A stretch of 64,000 nt of DNA from contig JBAYVD010000002.1 of the NCBI GenBank assembly GCA_041674745.1, positions 292,406-356,405 of the forward strand. The letters are read 5' to 3'. Position 1 is the first letter of the stretch; each line of letters opens with the position of its first letter. A model generated the notes under the pieces. That model did no database searches. It was not told the origin of the DNA and saw only the letters and a list, made by a program, of their open reading frames with translations. The position numbers were made by a program, and so were the translations under genes. This document shows, piece by piece, positions 15,502 to 24,330 of this stretch. Source of the DNA: UBA2040 sp041674745. GTDB taxonomy: Bacteria; Bacteroidota; Bacteroidia; Flavobacteriales_D; Crocinitomicaceae.

Positions 15502-17789
15502 AAAAAATCTTATTCCTATTGCTTTGTCCAACCGTTTTGTTTGGACAAAAAAAATTCGCTCAGTTAGACCAAGAATTGCCAACTCCCAACGAATACCGTA
15601 CAGCCGGAGGTGCACCAGGTCACAACTATTACCAACAAAAAGCGGATTATAAAATTGATGCAAAAATTGATGATAAAACCCAAATCCTAAGTGGTATTGA
15701 AACTATTACGTACACCAACAATTCTCCTGATAAATTGGAGTACTTGTGGTTGCAATTGGATCAAAACATCTACACACCCGGTTCGGATGCTCAAATGATA
15801 GCTGTTGACAAAATGGAGGATTTCAAGTCCATCAAAGATGTGGAACGCAAAACATTTTACTACGAAGGTGGATTTAAAATTGAAGAAATCACGTCTCTTT
15901 CAGGTGGTAAAATGAAGTATTTCATCAACAAAACCATGATGCGCATTGATTTGGAAAAACCACTTCAACCTAAAAGTTCGGTTTCCTTCAAAGTAAAATG
16001 GTGGTACAATATCAACGATAGAGCCAAAGTTGGTGGTCGTTCCGGAATGGAATATTTCCCAGAAGAAGACAATTACATTTATACCATTGCTCAATGGTTT
16101 CCTAGAATGTGTGTTTACAATGATGTAGAAGGTTGGCAAAACAAACAATTTTTAGGCGCAGGAGAATTTGCCTTGCCGTTTGGAGATTATACGGTGAATT
16201 TAACCGTACCTACCGATCACATTGTTGGCGCAACGGGAGAATTGCAAAATGCTTCAACCTGTTTAACAGCTGAACAACGCAACCGATTGGCGAAAGCAAA
16301 AGAATCGGATACACCCATTTTAATTGTCAATCAAGAAGAAGCAGAGAAAACGGAGAAAGTCAAGGCTTCCGCTTACAAAACGTGGACATTCAAAGCGACC
16401 AATGTACGTGATTTTGCCTTCGCTAGTTCACGGAAATTCATGTGGGATGCGCAAAATGTAAAAGTGAACAACAAAAACATCTTGTGTATGAGCTACTACC
16501 CGAAAGAAGGAAATCCTTTGTGGGAAAGATACTCGACGAAACTGGTCGCTCATACAATTAAGACTTATTCAAAATACACGGTAGATTATAATTATCCAGT
16601 TGCTATTTCGGTTCATACGAATCATATTGGGATGGAATATCCCATGATTTGCTTCAATGGCGGTCGTCCTGAAAAAGATGGAACCTATTCCGAACAAACC
16701 AAATATGGTATGTGGGGCGTTATTATACATGAGGTTGGTCACAATTTCTTTCCAATGATAATCAATTCGGATGAACGTCAATGGACTTGGATGGATGAAG
16801 GTTTGAACACTTTTGTACAATATTTAACTGAACAAGAATGGGAACGCGGCTATCCTTCGCGCCGTGGACCCGCTTATTTAATTGCCGATTACATGCGCGG
16901 CGATAAAAACTTCATTTCGCCGATTATGACGAATTCAGAAAGCATCTGGCAATTTGGAAACAATGCGTATGGCAAACCGGCGACGGCTTTAAATATCCTT
17001 CGAGAAACCATCATGGGACGAGAATTGTTTGATTATGCGTTCAAAACGTATTGTGAACGTTGGAAATTCAAACACCCTACGCCTGCTGATTTCTTCAGAA
17101 CGATGGAAGATGCATCTGCGGTGGATTTGGATTGGTTTTGGAGAGGTTGGTTTTACACAACCGATCACGTGGACATTTCTTTAGATAACGTAGTTGGTTC
17201 TGATTTGAATTCCATAAATCCAGCTGAACGAAAAACAGCGGCAAAAATAGCGAATGACCAAAAAGATCTTTTTATTGGAGATATTCGAAACAAAGAAAGC
17301 ATTAAGGAAACCGTGAACGAACGAGATAAAAGTATCGATGATTTCTATGCGACAAGTAACAAATATGCTATTGATACTTTAGACCAGATTGAATTTGAGG
17401 CCTTGCAGAAAGACTTAACGGAAGGTCAAAAAGAATTGTTGAACAAAGGGAAAAAAATGTATGAATTGACTTTCAGCAATTTGGGTGGATTGGTGATGCC
17501 GATAATTTTGGAAGCAAAATTTGCAGATAACACCAGTGAAATAATTCGTATTCCTGCAGAAATTTGGAGAAAACAAGAAGAAAAAGTGACGAAAGTATTT
17601 CTATTCGACAAAGAAGTAGTTTCATTCCGTGTGGATCCCTTCTTGGAAACGGGTGATACAGATTTGAACAACAACTCCTTCCCTCCTGCTTTGCAGCCGA
17701 CACGTTACGAATTGTACAAGCAAAAAAATACAGGTGAGAATCCAATGCAACGTCAAAAACGATTGGATCAGTTGAACAAAGGGAATTAA
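15498..17789 (+). CDS. M1-family zinc metallopeptidase (secreted aminopeptidase)
   Basis: 763 residues with a signal peptide (MKKILFLLLCPTVLFGQ). M1 peptidases remove N-terminal residues from peptides. The zinc site is complete: H411-E-V-G-H415, with the third ligand E434 in WMDEGLN exactly 18 residues after the motif. An N-terminal beta-saddle domain (about 45-260, with LSGIETITYTNNSPDKLEYLWLQ) precedes the catalytic domain. The GAMEN-type motif is not in canonical form (NHIGMEYPM is in the equivalent place). The last ~200 residues are a mixed beta domain. The gene overlaps the DUF6702 gene by 4 bases and is translationally coupled to it. There is no T9SS tag, so it is likely periplasmic. 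Confidence 0.93.
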   Translation: MKKILFLLLCPTVLFGQKKFAQLDQELPTPNEYRTAGGAPGHNYYQQKADYKIDAKIDDKTQILSGIETITYTNNSPDKLEYLWLQLDQNIYTPGSDAQMIAVDKMEDFKSIKDVERKTFYYEGGFKIEEITSLSGGKMKYFINKTMMRIDLEKPLQPKSSVSFKVKWWYNINDRAKVGGRSGMEYFPEEDNYIYTIAQWFPRMCVYNDVEGWQNKQFLGAGEFALPFGDYTVNLTVPTDHIVGATGELQNASTCLTAEQRNRLAKAKESDTPILIVNQEEAEKTEKVKASAYKTWTFKATNVRDFAFASSRKFMWDAQNVKVNNKNILCMSYYPKEGNPLWERYSTKLVAHTIKTYSKYTVDYNYPVAISVHTNHIGMEYPMICFNGGRPEKDGTYSEQTKYGMWGVIIHEVGHNFFPMIINSDERQWTWMDEGLNTFVQYLTEQEWERGYPSRRGPAYLIADYMRGDKNFISPIMTNSESIWQFGNNAYGKPATALNILRETIMGRELFDYAFKTYCERWKFKHPTPADFFRTMEDASAVDLDWFWRGWFYTTDHVDISLDNVVGSDLNSINPAERKTAAKIANDQKDLFIGDIRNKESIKETVNERDKSIDDFYATSNKYAIDTLDQIEFEALQKDLTEGQKELLNKGKKMYELTFSNLGGLVMPIILEAKFADNTSEIIRIPAEIWRKQEEKVTKVFLFDKEVVSFRVDPFLETGDTDLNNNSFPPALQPTRYELYKQKNTGENPMQRQKRLDQLNKGN

Positions 17790-17811
17790 ATTGGTCGTGT
17801 TTGATTTGTTA

Positions 17812-18519
17812 CTAGCGTTTGTTCAATCGTTGGAAATGCTCAAACTTGTCTTTGATAAAAGTGACCAATTCCATTTCTGTAGCTGTTTTCAGGAAGTCTT
17901 CGTTCACATTTAAGAAGGCAATGAAGGCATCAAATTCATCTTCGCTTAAGTAGAAAATATCGTAGGCTACGTACAGTCGAAGCAATTCTTGCAAAACCGC
18001 TTTTTGTTTGTCGGCATATTCAAATTGAGCCACCGCTCGTTTGGACTGTTCTTTTTGAGAAAATGCTTGGTATAACGCTGTAATTGGACTTCGTAGAACT
18101 TCAATACCTGTTACTTGTCGTGTTTCCCGCATGGCCAATCCGGCTCGTTCCTCTTGAATTTCTTGCAAGGATTTCAGCGGTTTAACCACAACTTCTTGAA
18201 TTTCTTGTGGTTTCATTTCAATGTACCAAATGTTCCTTGCTTGGCAATTTGCATCCGCTTTCACCGAATATTCAATGTTTTTGTAGCCTTTGATTGAAAA
18301 CGTAATGGAATCACCATTGTTAACATACAAGTTGTATCCACCTGAAGGTAAACCAAAAAAACCTTTGCCTGTTGTACGATTCACGACCATCAAATTATAA
18401 AAATTCTGTGGTCGTAATGTATCAATTACTTTTCCCGATAAAAGTACTTTTTCGCAATTTTGTCCAGTAGAAGAAAATGCAAGTAAGAACATTAAAACTG
18501 TGGCGACTATTTTACTCAT
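17812..18519 (-). CDS. Secreted protein with carboxypeptidase-regulatory-like domain
   Basis: About 235 residues from the ATG at 18519 (MSKIVATVLMFLLAFSSTGQ signal peptide); an earlier in-frame start at 18537 is less likely. Residues ~25-105 look like a CarboxypepD_reg-like beta-sandwich (LLSGKVIDTLRPQNFYNLMVVNRTTGKGFFGLPSGGYNLYV... GYKNIEY) ending in IQEVVVKPL, the TonB-box-like tail seen in many Bacteroidota proteins. The C-terminal half is helical (ITALYQAFSQKEQSKRAVAQFEY ... LVTFIKDKFEHFQRL). This combination is a conserved Bacteroidota secreted family of unknown role. It is convergent with the M1 peptidase gene, 22 bases apart. Confidence 0.75.
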   Translation of the reverse strand: MSKIVATVLMFLLAFSSTGQNCEKVLLSGKVIDTLRPQNFYNLMVVNRTTGKGFFGLPSGGYNLYVNNGDSITFSIKGYKNIEYSVKADANCQARNIWYIEMKPQEIQEVVVKPLKSLQEIQEERAGLAMRETRQVTGIEVLRSPITALYQAFSQKEQSKRAVAQFEYADKQKAVLQELLRLYVAYDIFYLSEDEFDAFIAFLNVNEDFLKTATEMELVTFIKDKFEHFQRLNKR

Positions 18520-18640
18520 CGTTACAAATATAAACAAAGGCTGAATCTACTAATTGTTAAGAAGATATAATTTACTCATTTGGACGATGAAATACACCAT
18601 GAATTTCAATCAACTCAATTTTAAAAACCTTTAATTTCCG

Positions 18641-18648
18641 TAATTTTG
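18641..18648 (+). promoter_or_regulatory. -7 box touching the mnmA start
   Basis: TAATTTTG (then CACC, then ATG) matches TAnnTTTG only 4 bases before the mnmA start codon. Transcription would begin at or next to the ATG, suggesting a leaderless mRNA. Confidence 0.55.
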
Positions 18649-18652
18649 CACC

Positions 18653-19834
18653 ATGAGTGGAAAACGGGTAGTGGTTGGTTTGTCTGGAGGTGTTGATTCT
18701 AGCGTCGCGGCTTTGTTGCTTCAACAGCAAGGATATGAAGTTATTGGCATGTTTATGCGCAATTGGCACGACGAATCCGTTACCATTTCAGATGAATGTC
18801 CGTGGATCGATGATTCCAATGATGCGTTGCTGATTGCCAACCAATTGGGCATTCCTTTTCAAGTGATTGATTTAAGTGCTGAATACAAAGATAAAATTGT
18901 CGATTACATGTTCAGCGAATACAAATCTGGACGAACACCGAATCCAGATGTACTTTGCAATCGAGAAATAAAATTTGACGTTTTCCTAAAAGCCGCTATG
19001 GATTTGGGAGCTGATTATGTGGCCACGGGCCATTATTGCCGTAGAATTGACAACGAAGACGGAACCGTTAGTTTGGCAAAAGGATTGGACAATGGAAAAG
19101 ACCAAAGTTATTTTTTGTGCCAATTGTCGCAAGATCAACTCTCCAAAGCACTCTTCCCTATTGGAGAATTGCAAAAATCAGAAGTGCGTGAAATTGCCAA
19201 AAATGCTGGCTTATTGACAGCCGATAAAAAAGATTCACAAGGATTGTGTTTTGTGGGTAAAATTCAATTGCCCATTTTCCTGCAACAGCAGTTGGCTATC
19301 AAAAAAGGACCTGTTATCGAAGTTTCAGCTGAATTGGAAATGTTCTCTGACTACAATGCAATTGCTCCAACGATTGAAAATGTAGAAAAATTAGCAAAGC
19401 CTTTTGTTTACAAATCCAATATGGGTCAAACAGTTGCGGAACACCAAGGCGCTCATTTTTATACCATCGGACAACGAAAAGGTTTAACCATTGGAGGACG
19501 ACCAGAACCTTCTTTCGTTATTGCTACGGATACGGAATCCAATTGTGTGTATTCAGGTCAACGTGATGATCATCCAGGGCTGAATCGTTGGGCTTTGTTC
19601 ATTCAGGAAGATGAAATTCATTATGTGGAACCCAATAAAAAGTTAGAAATTGGCGAAACACGAGAATACGATGTAAGAATTCGTTACCGACAAGCCGTTC
19701 AAAAAGGTACATTGATCAAAAAAGAAGATGGAATGTACATTTTGTTTGCCGAAAAACAACGTGGTATTACGCCTGGGCAATTTGCCGCTTGGTATGATGG
19801 AGAAAGATTGATTGGGTCGGGCGTAATTGCATAA
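18653..19834 (+). CDS. mnmA: tRNA-specific 2-thiouridylase MnmA
   Basis: 393 residues. It thiolates U34 of tRNA(Lys/Glu/Gln). Features: the PP-loop VVVGLSGGVDSSVAALLL at the N-terminus, MRNWHDE, the first catalytic Cys in NPDVLCNREIKF, DYVATGHYCR, KDQSYFLCQLSQDQLSK, the second Cys in DSQGLCFVGKI, and the C-terminal beta-barrel (FYTIGQRKGLTIGG). The insert around residues 230-270 (EVSAELEMFSDYNAIAPTIENVEKL) is longer than in E. coli and typical for Bacteroidota. A terminator follows the gene. The promoter abuts the start codon. Confidence 0.98.
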   Translation: MSGKRVVVGLSGGVDSSVAALLLQQQGYEVIGMFMRNWHDESVTISDECPWIDDSNDALLIANQLGIPFQVIDLSAEYKDKIVDYMFSEYKSGRTPNPDVLCNREIKFDVFLKAAMDLGADYVATGHYCRRIDNEDGTVSLAKGLDNGKDQSYFLCQLSQDQLSKALFPIGELQKSEVREIAKNAGLLTADKKDSQGLCFVGKIQLPIFLQQQLAIKKGPVIEVSAELEMFSDYNAIAPTIENVEKLAKPFVYKSNMGQTVAEHQGAHFYTIGQRKGLTIGGRPEPSFVIATDTESNCVYSGQRDDHPGLNRWALFIQEDEIHYVEPNKKLEIGETREYDVRIRYRQAVQKGTLIKKEDGMYILFAEKQRGITPGQFAAWYDGERLIGSGVIA

Positions 19835-19857
19835 GTTTCTTGCAATTAAAATCCAAA

Positions 19858-19882
19858 AAGGGAAGCTCTCGCTTCCCTTCAA
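19858..19882 (+). terminator. Terminator after mnmA (bidirectional)
   Basis: AAGGGAAGC / GCTTCCCTT with a short TCTC loop. The plus side has a weak T tract; on the minus strand the stem is followed by TTTTTGG, so it may also terminate the small minus-strand gene at 19926-20126. Confidence 0.65.
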
Positions 19883-19925
19883 TATTGGTTACCTAACAAA
19901 ACTAAAACTATGAATCTTAATTATT

Positions 19926-20126
19926 TTAATTGAATCCTATGGATTGAAATATCGATGGTTTTGAATTATTCTCTGTAAAACTTTCTGCTCTTTTGATTTG
20001 GTCCAATAGGTTGGCCACATCAAAAATAGTTAGCGGAGAATGAACACCTTGTGTTCTGTGCTGTGCAATTCGGAATTGCGCTGTCTTTACATTATTGTTA
20101 ATCATACGGAATTTTGTTGCTTGCAT
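19926..20126 (-). CDS. Possible small protein, unknown
   Basis: 66 codons (MQATKFRMINN ... SIFQSIGFN). There is no membrane segment or signal; the composition is Gln/Asn/Arg-rich with a short helical stretch (TIFDVANLLDQIKRAESF). Codon choice resembles that of neighbouring genes, and a hairpin with a T-run follows on the minus strand. No family is recognised and no promoter box is evident. Confidence 0.4.
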   Translation of the reverse strand: MQATKFRMINNNVKTAQFRIAQHRTQGVHSPLTIFDVANLLDQIKRAESFTENNSKPSIFQSIGFN

Positions 20127-20213
20127 AATCGTGTTTAAATAATCTACATAACTCTTCTACGGCAACTACTTTTCATGGTTACGTTTTTATTAACTAATTA
20201 AAAATTTATTAAC

Positions 20214-20250
20214 AAAAAAAGAATGCTAACCTTTTGAAGATTAGCATTCT
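20214..20250 (-). terminator. Terminator after the hydrolase operon
   Basis: On the minus strand AGAATGCTAA / TTAGCATTCT with an 11-base loop is followed by a run of seven T. It lies 24 bases past the stop of the hydrolase gene. Confidence 0.8.
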
Positions 20251-20273
20251 AATAAATCTATTTTTTTTTCAGA

Positions 20274-21662
20274 TTATTTGAGATTTACAATCCAATCTTT
20301 GAAATAATTCAAAACTTCTGGTGAGAAAGTTTCCTCAATGTCTTGATATTCATTCGGTGAACCGGTTGTGCAATGTTGAAACAAATGATTCAAATCCGGG
20401 AATTCCTTGGTTGTAAAATGAATGTTCCCGCTGATTTCTGCATATTTATTGAAAGTCGTAAGATTCAAGGTGGAAGGCACCTGTAAATCTTTTGCTCCAT
20501 TTAAGGCTAGAACTGGGCATTTCAATTTTAATAAATCAGATTTTGGATCGTGTAGAATAAAATATTGAACCCAAGGATTTGAATAAGCGTTGGCTAACGT
20601 TTCCGCCATTTGTTCAGTCGTCATCGATTCGGGAATTGTTATTTCATGGCTAGTAAAATAATTCATTACCCATAATTTCAGCTCTTCTTTTGACGTGCCT
20701 TTTGCTTTATTTTCATTCAAAAACTGAAAAAGGGCCATTGACATTTTCCGATTTTGTTCAATTTCCACTTCACTTTCTCCATTTGCTCTTGAAATTAAAG
20801 CTTGCTGTTCCAGAAGAATATCACCACCTGAAACCGCTGGTCCTGCCAGCAAAACTAAAAATCCAATTTTATTTTTAGGATTGGCTGCTACCATTGGGGC
20901 AATCATTCCTCCTTCGCTATGTCCGATGATGCCGATTTTCTTTTTATTGATTCCTTTCGTTTTATGCAAAAAAGTCGTTGCCGCCTGTGCATCCAAAGCA
21001 AAGTTGGCAGATGTGCTTATCGCCGGATTTCCGTTCGAACCACCTACTCCTCTATCGTCGTAACGCAAGACTGCAATTCCATTTTTGGTTAAATAATCAG
21101 CGATCACTAAAAAAGGTTTGTGTTCTAAAATTTCACTATTACGATTTTGTTGTCCACTTCCACTGACCAATACCACCGCTGGAAAAGGACCTTTGCCTTT
21201 TGGCACGGTTAAAGTTCCCGCTAGGATAACATTGTCCGTTTTATTGGTAAATGTAACTTCTCGAACTTCATAATCATACGAAGGTTTTGGTTCTTGAGGA
21301 CGTTTGATTACTTTCATTACATACTTTCCTCTCGTCATTGAAAAGGGCATACTCGCACCATTTTGAGAAAAAGTGCCTGAAAATTTATCGTCTTTGTATT
21401 CGCCTGAAAAAACGCCGCGCATTTCTTTACTTTCAATCGTTATTTTGTTTTCACTAAATATTGTCGAAGTCATCGGGATGCCCATGGCTTTTTGCTCTGG
21501 AATATCCATTACCGATTGAAACTGGCCGTTCACTTCAGAAATGTACATTCCAAAACCAAGTTTCATTCCGCTAATACTGATTTCACCGGACCAATCACCC
21601 GAAATGTTTTGGGAGAAAGCAGTCGCATGACTTAGTAAAAGGAAGATTAAAAATCGTTTCAT
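20274..21662 (-). CDS. Secreted alpha/beta hydrolase (dienelactone-hydrolase/S9-like)
   Basis: 462 residues with a signal peptide (MKRFLIFLLLSHATAFSQ). Residues ~20-130 are a lipocalin-like beta domain (ISGDWSGEISISGMKLGFG ... FSGTFSQNGASMPFSMTR). The catalytic domain follows: VPKGKGPFPAVVLVSGSGQQNRN, RYDDRGVGGS, the nucleophile elbow GHSEGG, a Cys/Leu-rich LKCPVLALNGAKDLQVP carrying the acid Asp, and the catalytic His in FPDLNHLFQH. This is an esterase or peptidase; the substrate is unknown. It lies 11 bases after the YIP1-like gene, the third gene of the DUF2089 operon. Confidence 0.9.
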   Translation of the reverse strand: MKRFLIFLLLSHATAFSQNISGDWSGEISISGMKLGFGMYISEVNGQFQSVMDIPEQKAMGIPMTSTIFSENKITIESKEMRGVFSGEYKDDKFSGTFSQNGASMPFSMTRGKYVMKVIKRPQEPKPSYDYEVREVTFTNKTDNVILAGTLTVPKGKGPFPAVVLVSGSGQQNRNSEILEHKPFLVIADYLTKNGIAVLRYDDRGVGGSNGNPAISTSANFALDAQAATTFLHKTKGINKKKIGIIGHSEGGMIAPMVAANPKNKIGFLVLLAGPAVSGGDILLEQQALISRANGESEVEIEQNRKMSMALFQFLNENKAKGTSKEELKLWVMNYFTSHEITIPESMTTEQMAETLANAYSNPWVQYFILHDPKSDLLKLKCPVLALNGAKDLQVPSTLNLTTFNKYAEISGNIHFTTKEFPDLNHLFQHCTTGSPNEYQDIEETFSPEVLNYFKDWIVNLK

Positions 21663-21673
21663 AGTTTATAGAA

Positions 21674-22240
21674 TTAAAAAGGGTAAAAAATCAATTTGGT
21701 TAGAATTTCCGATAAGACGATGGCCAAAATGAACAGAACAACGGGTTTCGATCCTTTCGCATTTGTAGCTACTTTAAAACCGTTGTAGAGCAACGCAACC
21801 ATCCAGATCACGATTAGCAACACAAGCAGTCCAAAACCAAGCAAAAGAAAAATGTTGTCAATGGCAAAAGCATTGATCTCTTGCAGTGTGGCATCCTCTT
21901 TAAAGGAAAACTTTTTGGAAATATTGAACAAGGCTAAAAAGTAAAAAGGAATTCTCGCTACCAGTACAGTAGAGACTATATCGATTGCTCTTATTTTTGG
22001 ATTCACGAGGTACCCCGCTAAATAAAGTAAAGCACCAATAATAATAAGGTTGACGACATTTTGATAGACGATTTCGAAAAAAGAAACGGAACTTGCCGAA
22101 AAATGTAAATCCAGCAATCCATCGAAGTTTGCTGAGCAAAAGGAAGCCAAAAAGGAACCGAGCAGTAAAACAGATAAACCCAACGGGATGAAAATCTTCT
22201 CGGAATATTTTTCAAATGGGTTTAAGAATAATTTCATCAT
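21674..22240 (-). CDS. YIP1-family-like integral membrane protein
   Basis: 188 residues with five hydrophobic helices (IFIPLGLSVLLLGSFLASF, VVNLIIIGALLYLAGYLV, FYFLALF, IFLLLGFGLLVLLIVIWMVALLY, VVLFILAIVLSEIL). The layout and the NPFEKYSEKIF start fit a Yip1-type domain. The start overlaps the DUF2089 stop by 4 bases (ATGA), so the two are translationally coupled. Its role is unknown; it probably acts together with the hydrolase gene next to it. Confidence 0.7.
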   Translation of the reverse strand: MMKLFLNPFEKYSEKIFIPLGLSVLLLGSFLASFCSANFDGLLDLHFSASSVSFFEIVYQNVVNLIIIGALLYLAGYLVNPKIRAIDIVSTVLVARIPFYFLALFNISKKFSFKEDATLQEINAFAIDNIFLLLGFGLLVLLIVIWMVALLYNGFKVATNAKGSKPVVLFILAIVLSEILTKLIFYPF

Positions 22241-22506
22241 TTTGTGGTAGGATTTAGTTTAACAATGATGTCATCAAGTAAATTTCGAACCGTTGGATAG
22301 CTCTTCCCTAACTTATTGGCCATTTCTTTCAGACTGCCACCTGAAATAATAAAATCCATTACAAAGGATTGTTCCTCTAGCGTTAATCGTAAAAATACTG
22401 GTAACAAGTAATTGCCGGAAACACTCGTTTCGCAATGGGAGCAAGTCAGTTGACTAACCGATAAGGTAGTGGCACAACTAGGACAAATGACGGGTAATTT
22501 TTGCAT
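22237..22506 (-). CDS. DUF2089 zinc-ribbon/HTH regulator
   Basis: 89 residues. The N-terminus holds a zinc ribbon (C8PSC...C22SHC) and the C-terminus a helix-turn-helix (FVMDFIISGGSLKEMANKLGKSYPTVRNLLDDII), the DUF2089 layout. It probably regulates its own operon: YIP1-like membrane protein and secreted hydrolase follow with 4-base overlap and 11-base gap. A complete promoter (TTG-N20-TATTTTTG on the minus strand) lies just upstream. Confidence 0.88.
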   Translation of the reverse strand: MQKLPVICPSCATTLSVSQLTCSHCETSVSGNYLLPVFLRLTLEEQSFVMDFIISGGSLKEMANKLGKSYPTVRNLLDDIIVKLNPTTK

Positions 22507-22526
22507 GAATCAGTATTTTATTCAAT

Positions 22527-22557
22527 CAAAAATAAACAATATTTAATAATTAATCAA
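22527..22557 (-). promoter_or_regulatory. Promoter of the DUF2089 operon
   Basis: On the minus strand, -33 TTG (22555-22557) and -7 TATTTTTG (22527-22534) are 20 bases apart, close to the Bacteroidota consensus. The -7 box ends 20 bases before the ATG at 22506. Confidence 0.6.
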
Positions 22558-22580
22558 TTTTATTAAATATATTATTAAAA

Positions 22581-22793
22581 TTATTTCCGAATGAGGGGAT
22601 AAATCAAATCCTCCAAACCGTTCATCTTTATTTCATGCATGAGTGCCAATTGGTCGCCAAACTTGGTCTTAGGGAATCCTTTTTGACGGTACCAAACATA
22701 ATAGGCTTCTGGTATTTCTACCAAAAGCCTACCTTCATATTTTCCATACGGCATGCGCATGTTTGCCAATGCCTCTAAATCTGGATGTGCCAT
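22581..22793 (-). CDS. DUF3820 family protein
   Basis: 70 residues: MPYGKYEGRLLVEIPEAYYVWYRQKGFP...GDQLALMHEIKMNGLEDLI. This is the DUF3820 pattern (P-F/Y-GK-x-G ... P-x-x-Y-x-x-W). Related domains occur next to or fused to exonucleases, but the family has no proven function. It overlaps the pepD stop by one base (TAATG), so it is translated with it. Confidence 0.88.
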   Translation of the reverse strand: MAHPDLEALANMRMPYGKYEGRLLVEIPEAYYVWYRQKGFPKTKFGDQLALMHEIKMNGLEDLIYPLIRK

Positions 22794-24244
22794 TAATTTA
22801 ATCTCGTCAACGCTTCCAAAAGGTATTCCCAGAATTTTTGAACAGAAGATATTTGCACTTTTTCATCCGGTGAATGCGCTCCGCGAATGTTAGGTCCAAA
22901 AGAGATCATGTCAACTTCAGGCAAATGTTTCCCAAGAATTCCACATTCTAAACCTGCGTGACAAGCTTTAATTTGTGGTTCTTCGTTGAATTTTTCTCGG
23001 TACAAATCGGCCATCAAATTCAATATTTTTGAATTTGGATTCGGTTGCCATCCTGGGTAATCGCCCGTTTGAACGACTGCTGCACCCATATTTTCAAACG
23101 CTGCACGCACAGAATTTGCCACATCGTCTTTGGTGCTTTCCACACTGCTTCTCTGCAAGGATTGTGTTATGAATTGCTCGTCTTTTACTATTACACGCGC
23201 TAAACTTGAAGAGGTTTCCACCAGTCCTTCAATATCCGCACTCATGCGGAAAACTCCGTTGGGAACGGAATACAAAGCATTCACGATTTTGATCAACTCA
23301 TAGTTCTCCATAACCGTTGTCGTTTGCAAATCCATTGCATCTGCCAAAATGGTTAAGTTTCCTTCTACCGTTTTAAATTCTACCTTCAAAAGATCTGCAA
23401 TTTTCGCAAATTCCAATTCAAATGTCTTTTGGTCTTCCTTCAATACAGCAATTGTCGCAACCGCTTCTCTTGGGATCGCATTGCGCAAGCTACCACCGTC
23501 AAATTCTACCAAATGTAAATCAGCATGTGAACGCAAAGAATACAAAATGCGTGTCAAAATTTTGTTGGCATTTCCTCTTCCTTTGTCAATGTCCATTCCT
23601 GAATGTCCACCCATCAATCCTTTGATGGTCAATTTGTAACCAACATGTTCACGTTTTAATTCTGTCGTAGCATATTTGTAAGAAGTATTCGTGTCAATGC
23701 CTCCAGCACATCCGATGGACAATTCGTCATCATCTTCCGTATCCAAATTCAACAAAGTTTTTCCTTCATAGAAACTTGGATCCAATTGCATAGCCCCAGT
23801 CATTCCTGTTTCTTCGTCAATCGTAAACATGGCTTCAATCGGTGGATGCGGAATATCGGTTGACGACAACAGTGCCATGATTGCAGCCACTCCAATTCCG
23901 TTGTCTGCGCCCAAGGTCGTTCCATTGGCTTTTACCCAATCACCATCGACCAACATGTCAATTCCTTGTTTATCAAAGTCAAAAACAGTTTCATTGTTTT
24001 TTTGATGCACCATATCCAAATGACTTTGCAAAATTACCGCGCCAGCATTTTCCAGACCGTTGGCTCCTGGTTTTTTGATAATTACATTGCCAATTTTGTC
24101 TACTTCTGTTTTAAAACCAAGGTTTTTACCGAAGTCCACCATAAATTGACGAACTCTTTCTTCCTTTTTAGAAGGTCTTGGAACTGCATTCAAATCTGCG
24201 AAATGGCCCCATAAAGCTTGTGGTTGTAAATCTTTTACTGTCAT
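22793..24244 (-). CDS. pepD: Aminoacyl-histidine dipeptidase (PepD, M20 family)
   Basis: 483 residues, full length. It cleaves dipeptides such as Xaa-His in the cytoplasm. Metal ligands and motifs: LQSHLDMVHQK, the bridging Asp in TTLGADNGIGVA, FTIDEETGMTGA with the catalytic Glu, LLNLDTEDD, and GGHSGMDIDKGRGNAN, then HAGLECGIL near the C-terminus. There is no signal peptide. It is the first gene of a two-gene unit with the DUF3820 gene. Confidence 0.96.
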   Translation of the reverse strand: MTVKDLQPQALWGHFADLNAVPRPSKKEERVRQFMVDFGKNLGFKTEVDKIGNVIIKKPGANGLENAGAVILQSHLDMVHQKNNETVFDFDKQGIDMLVDGDWVKANGTTLGADNGIGVAAIMALLSSTDIPHPPIEAMFTIDEETGMTGAMQLDPSFYEGKTLLNLDTEDDDELSIGCAGGIDTNTSYKYATTELKREHVGYKLTIKGLMGGHSGMDIDKGRGNANKILTRILYSLRSHADLHLVEFDGGSLRNAIPREAVATIAVLKEDQKTFELEFAKIADLLKVEFKTVEGNLTILADAMDLQTTTVMENYELIKIVNALYSVPNGVFRMSADIEGLVETSSSLARVIVKDEQFITQSLQRSSVESTKDDVANSVRAAFENMGAAVVQTGDYPGWQPNPNSKILNLMADLYREKFNEEPQIKACHAGLECGILGKHLPEVDMISFGPNIRGAHSPDEKVQISSVQKFWEYLLEALTRLN

Positions 24245-24330
24245 ATTATTTTGATATTATCATTTTAGAAATTAGAATTTTAAGACCTTTTAGAATCGGA
24301 TCAATTCTTTCTGCCCTACTTTCCTATTCC

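Larger units (their letters stand above)
19835..20273. other. Intergenic stretch of about 440 bases
   Basis: Between mnmA and the hydrolase gene this region holds two hairpins (19858, 20214) and one possible small gene (19926-20126, minus). The rest (20127-20213) is AT-rich with no motif I can name. Confidence 0.5.

Noticed and set aside
20180..20213. TTATTAACA-like copies elsewhere (20205, 56122)
   Set aside because: Single copies in AT-rich DNA without the 20-bp partner; not counted as LytTR sites.
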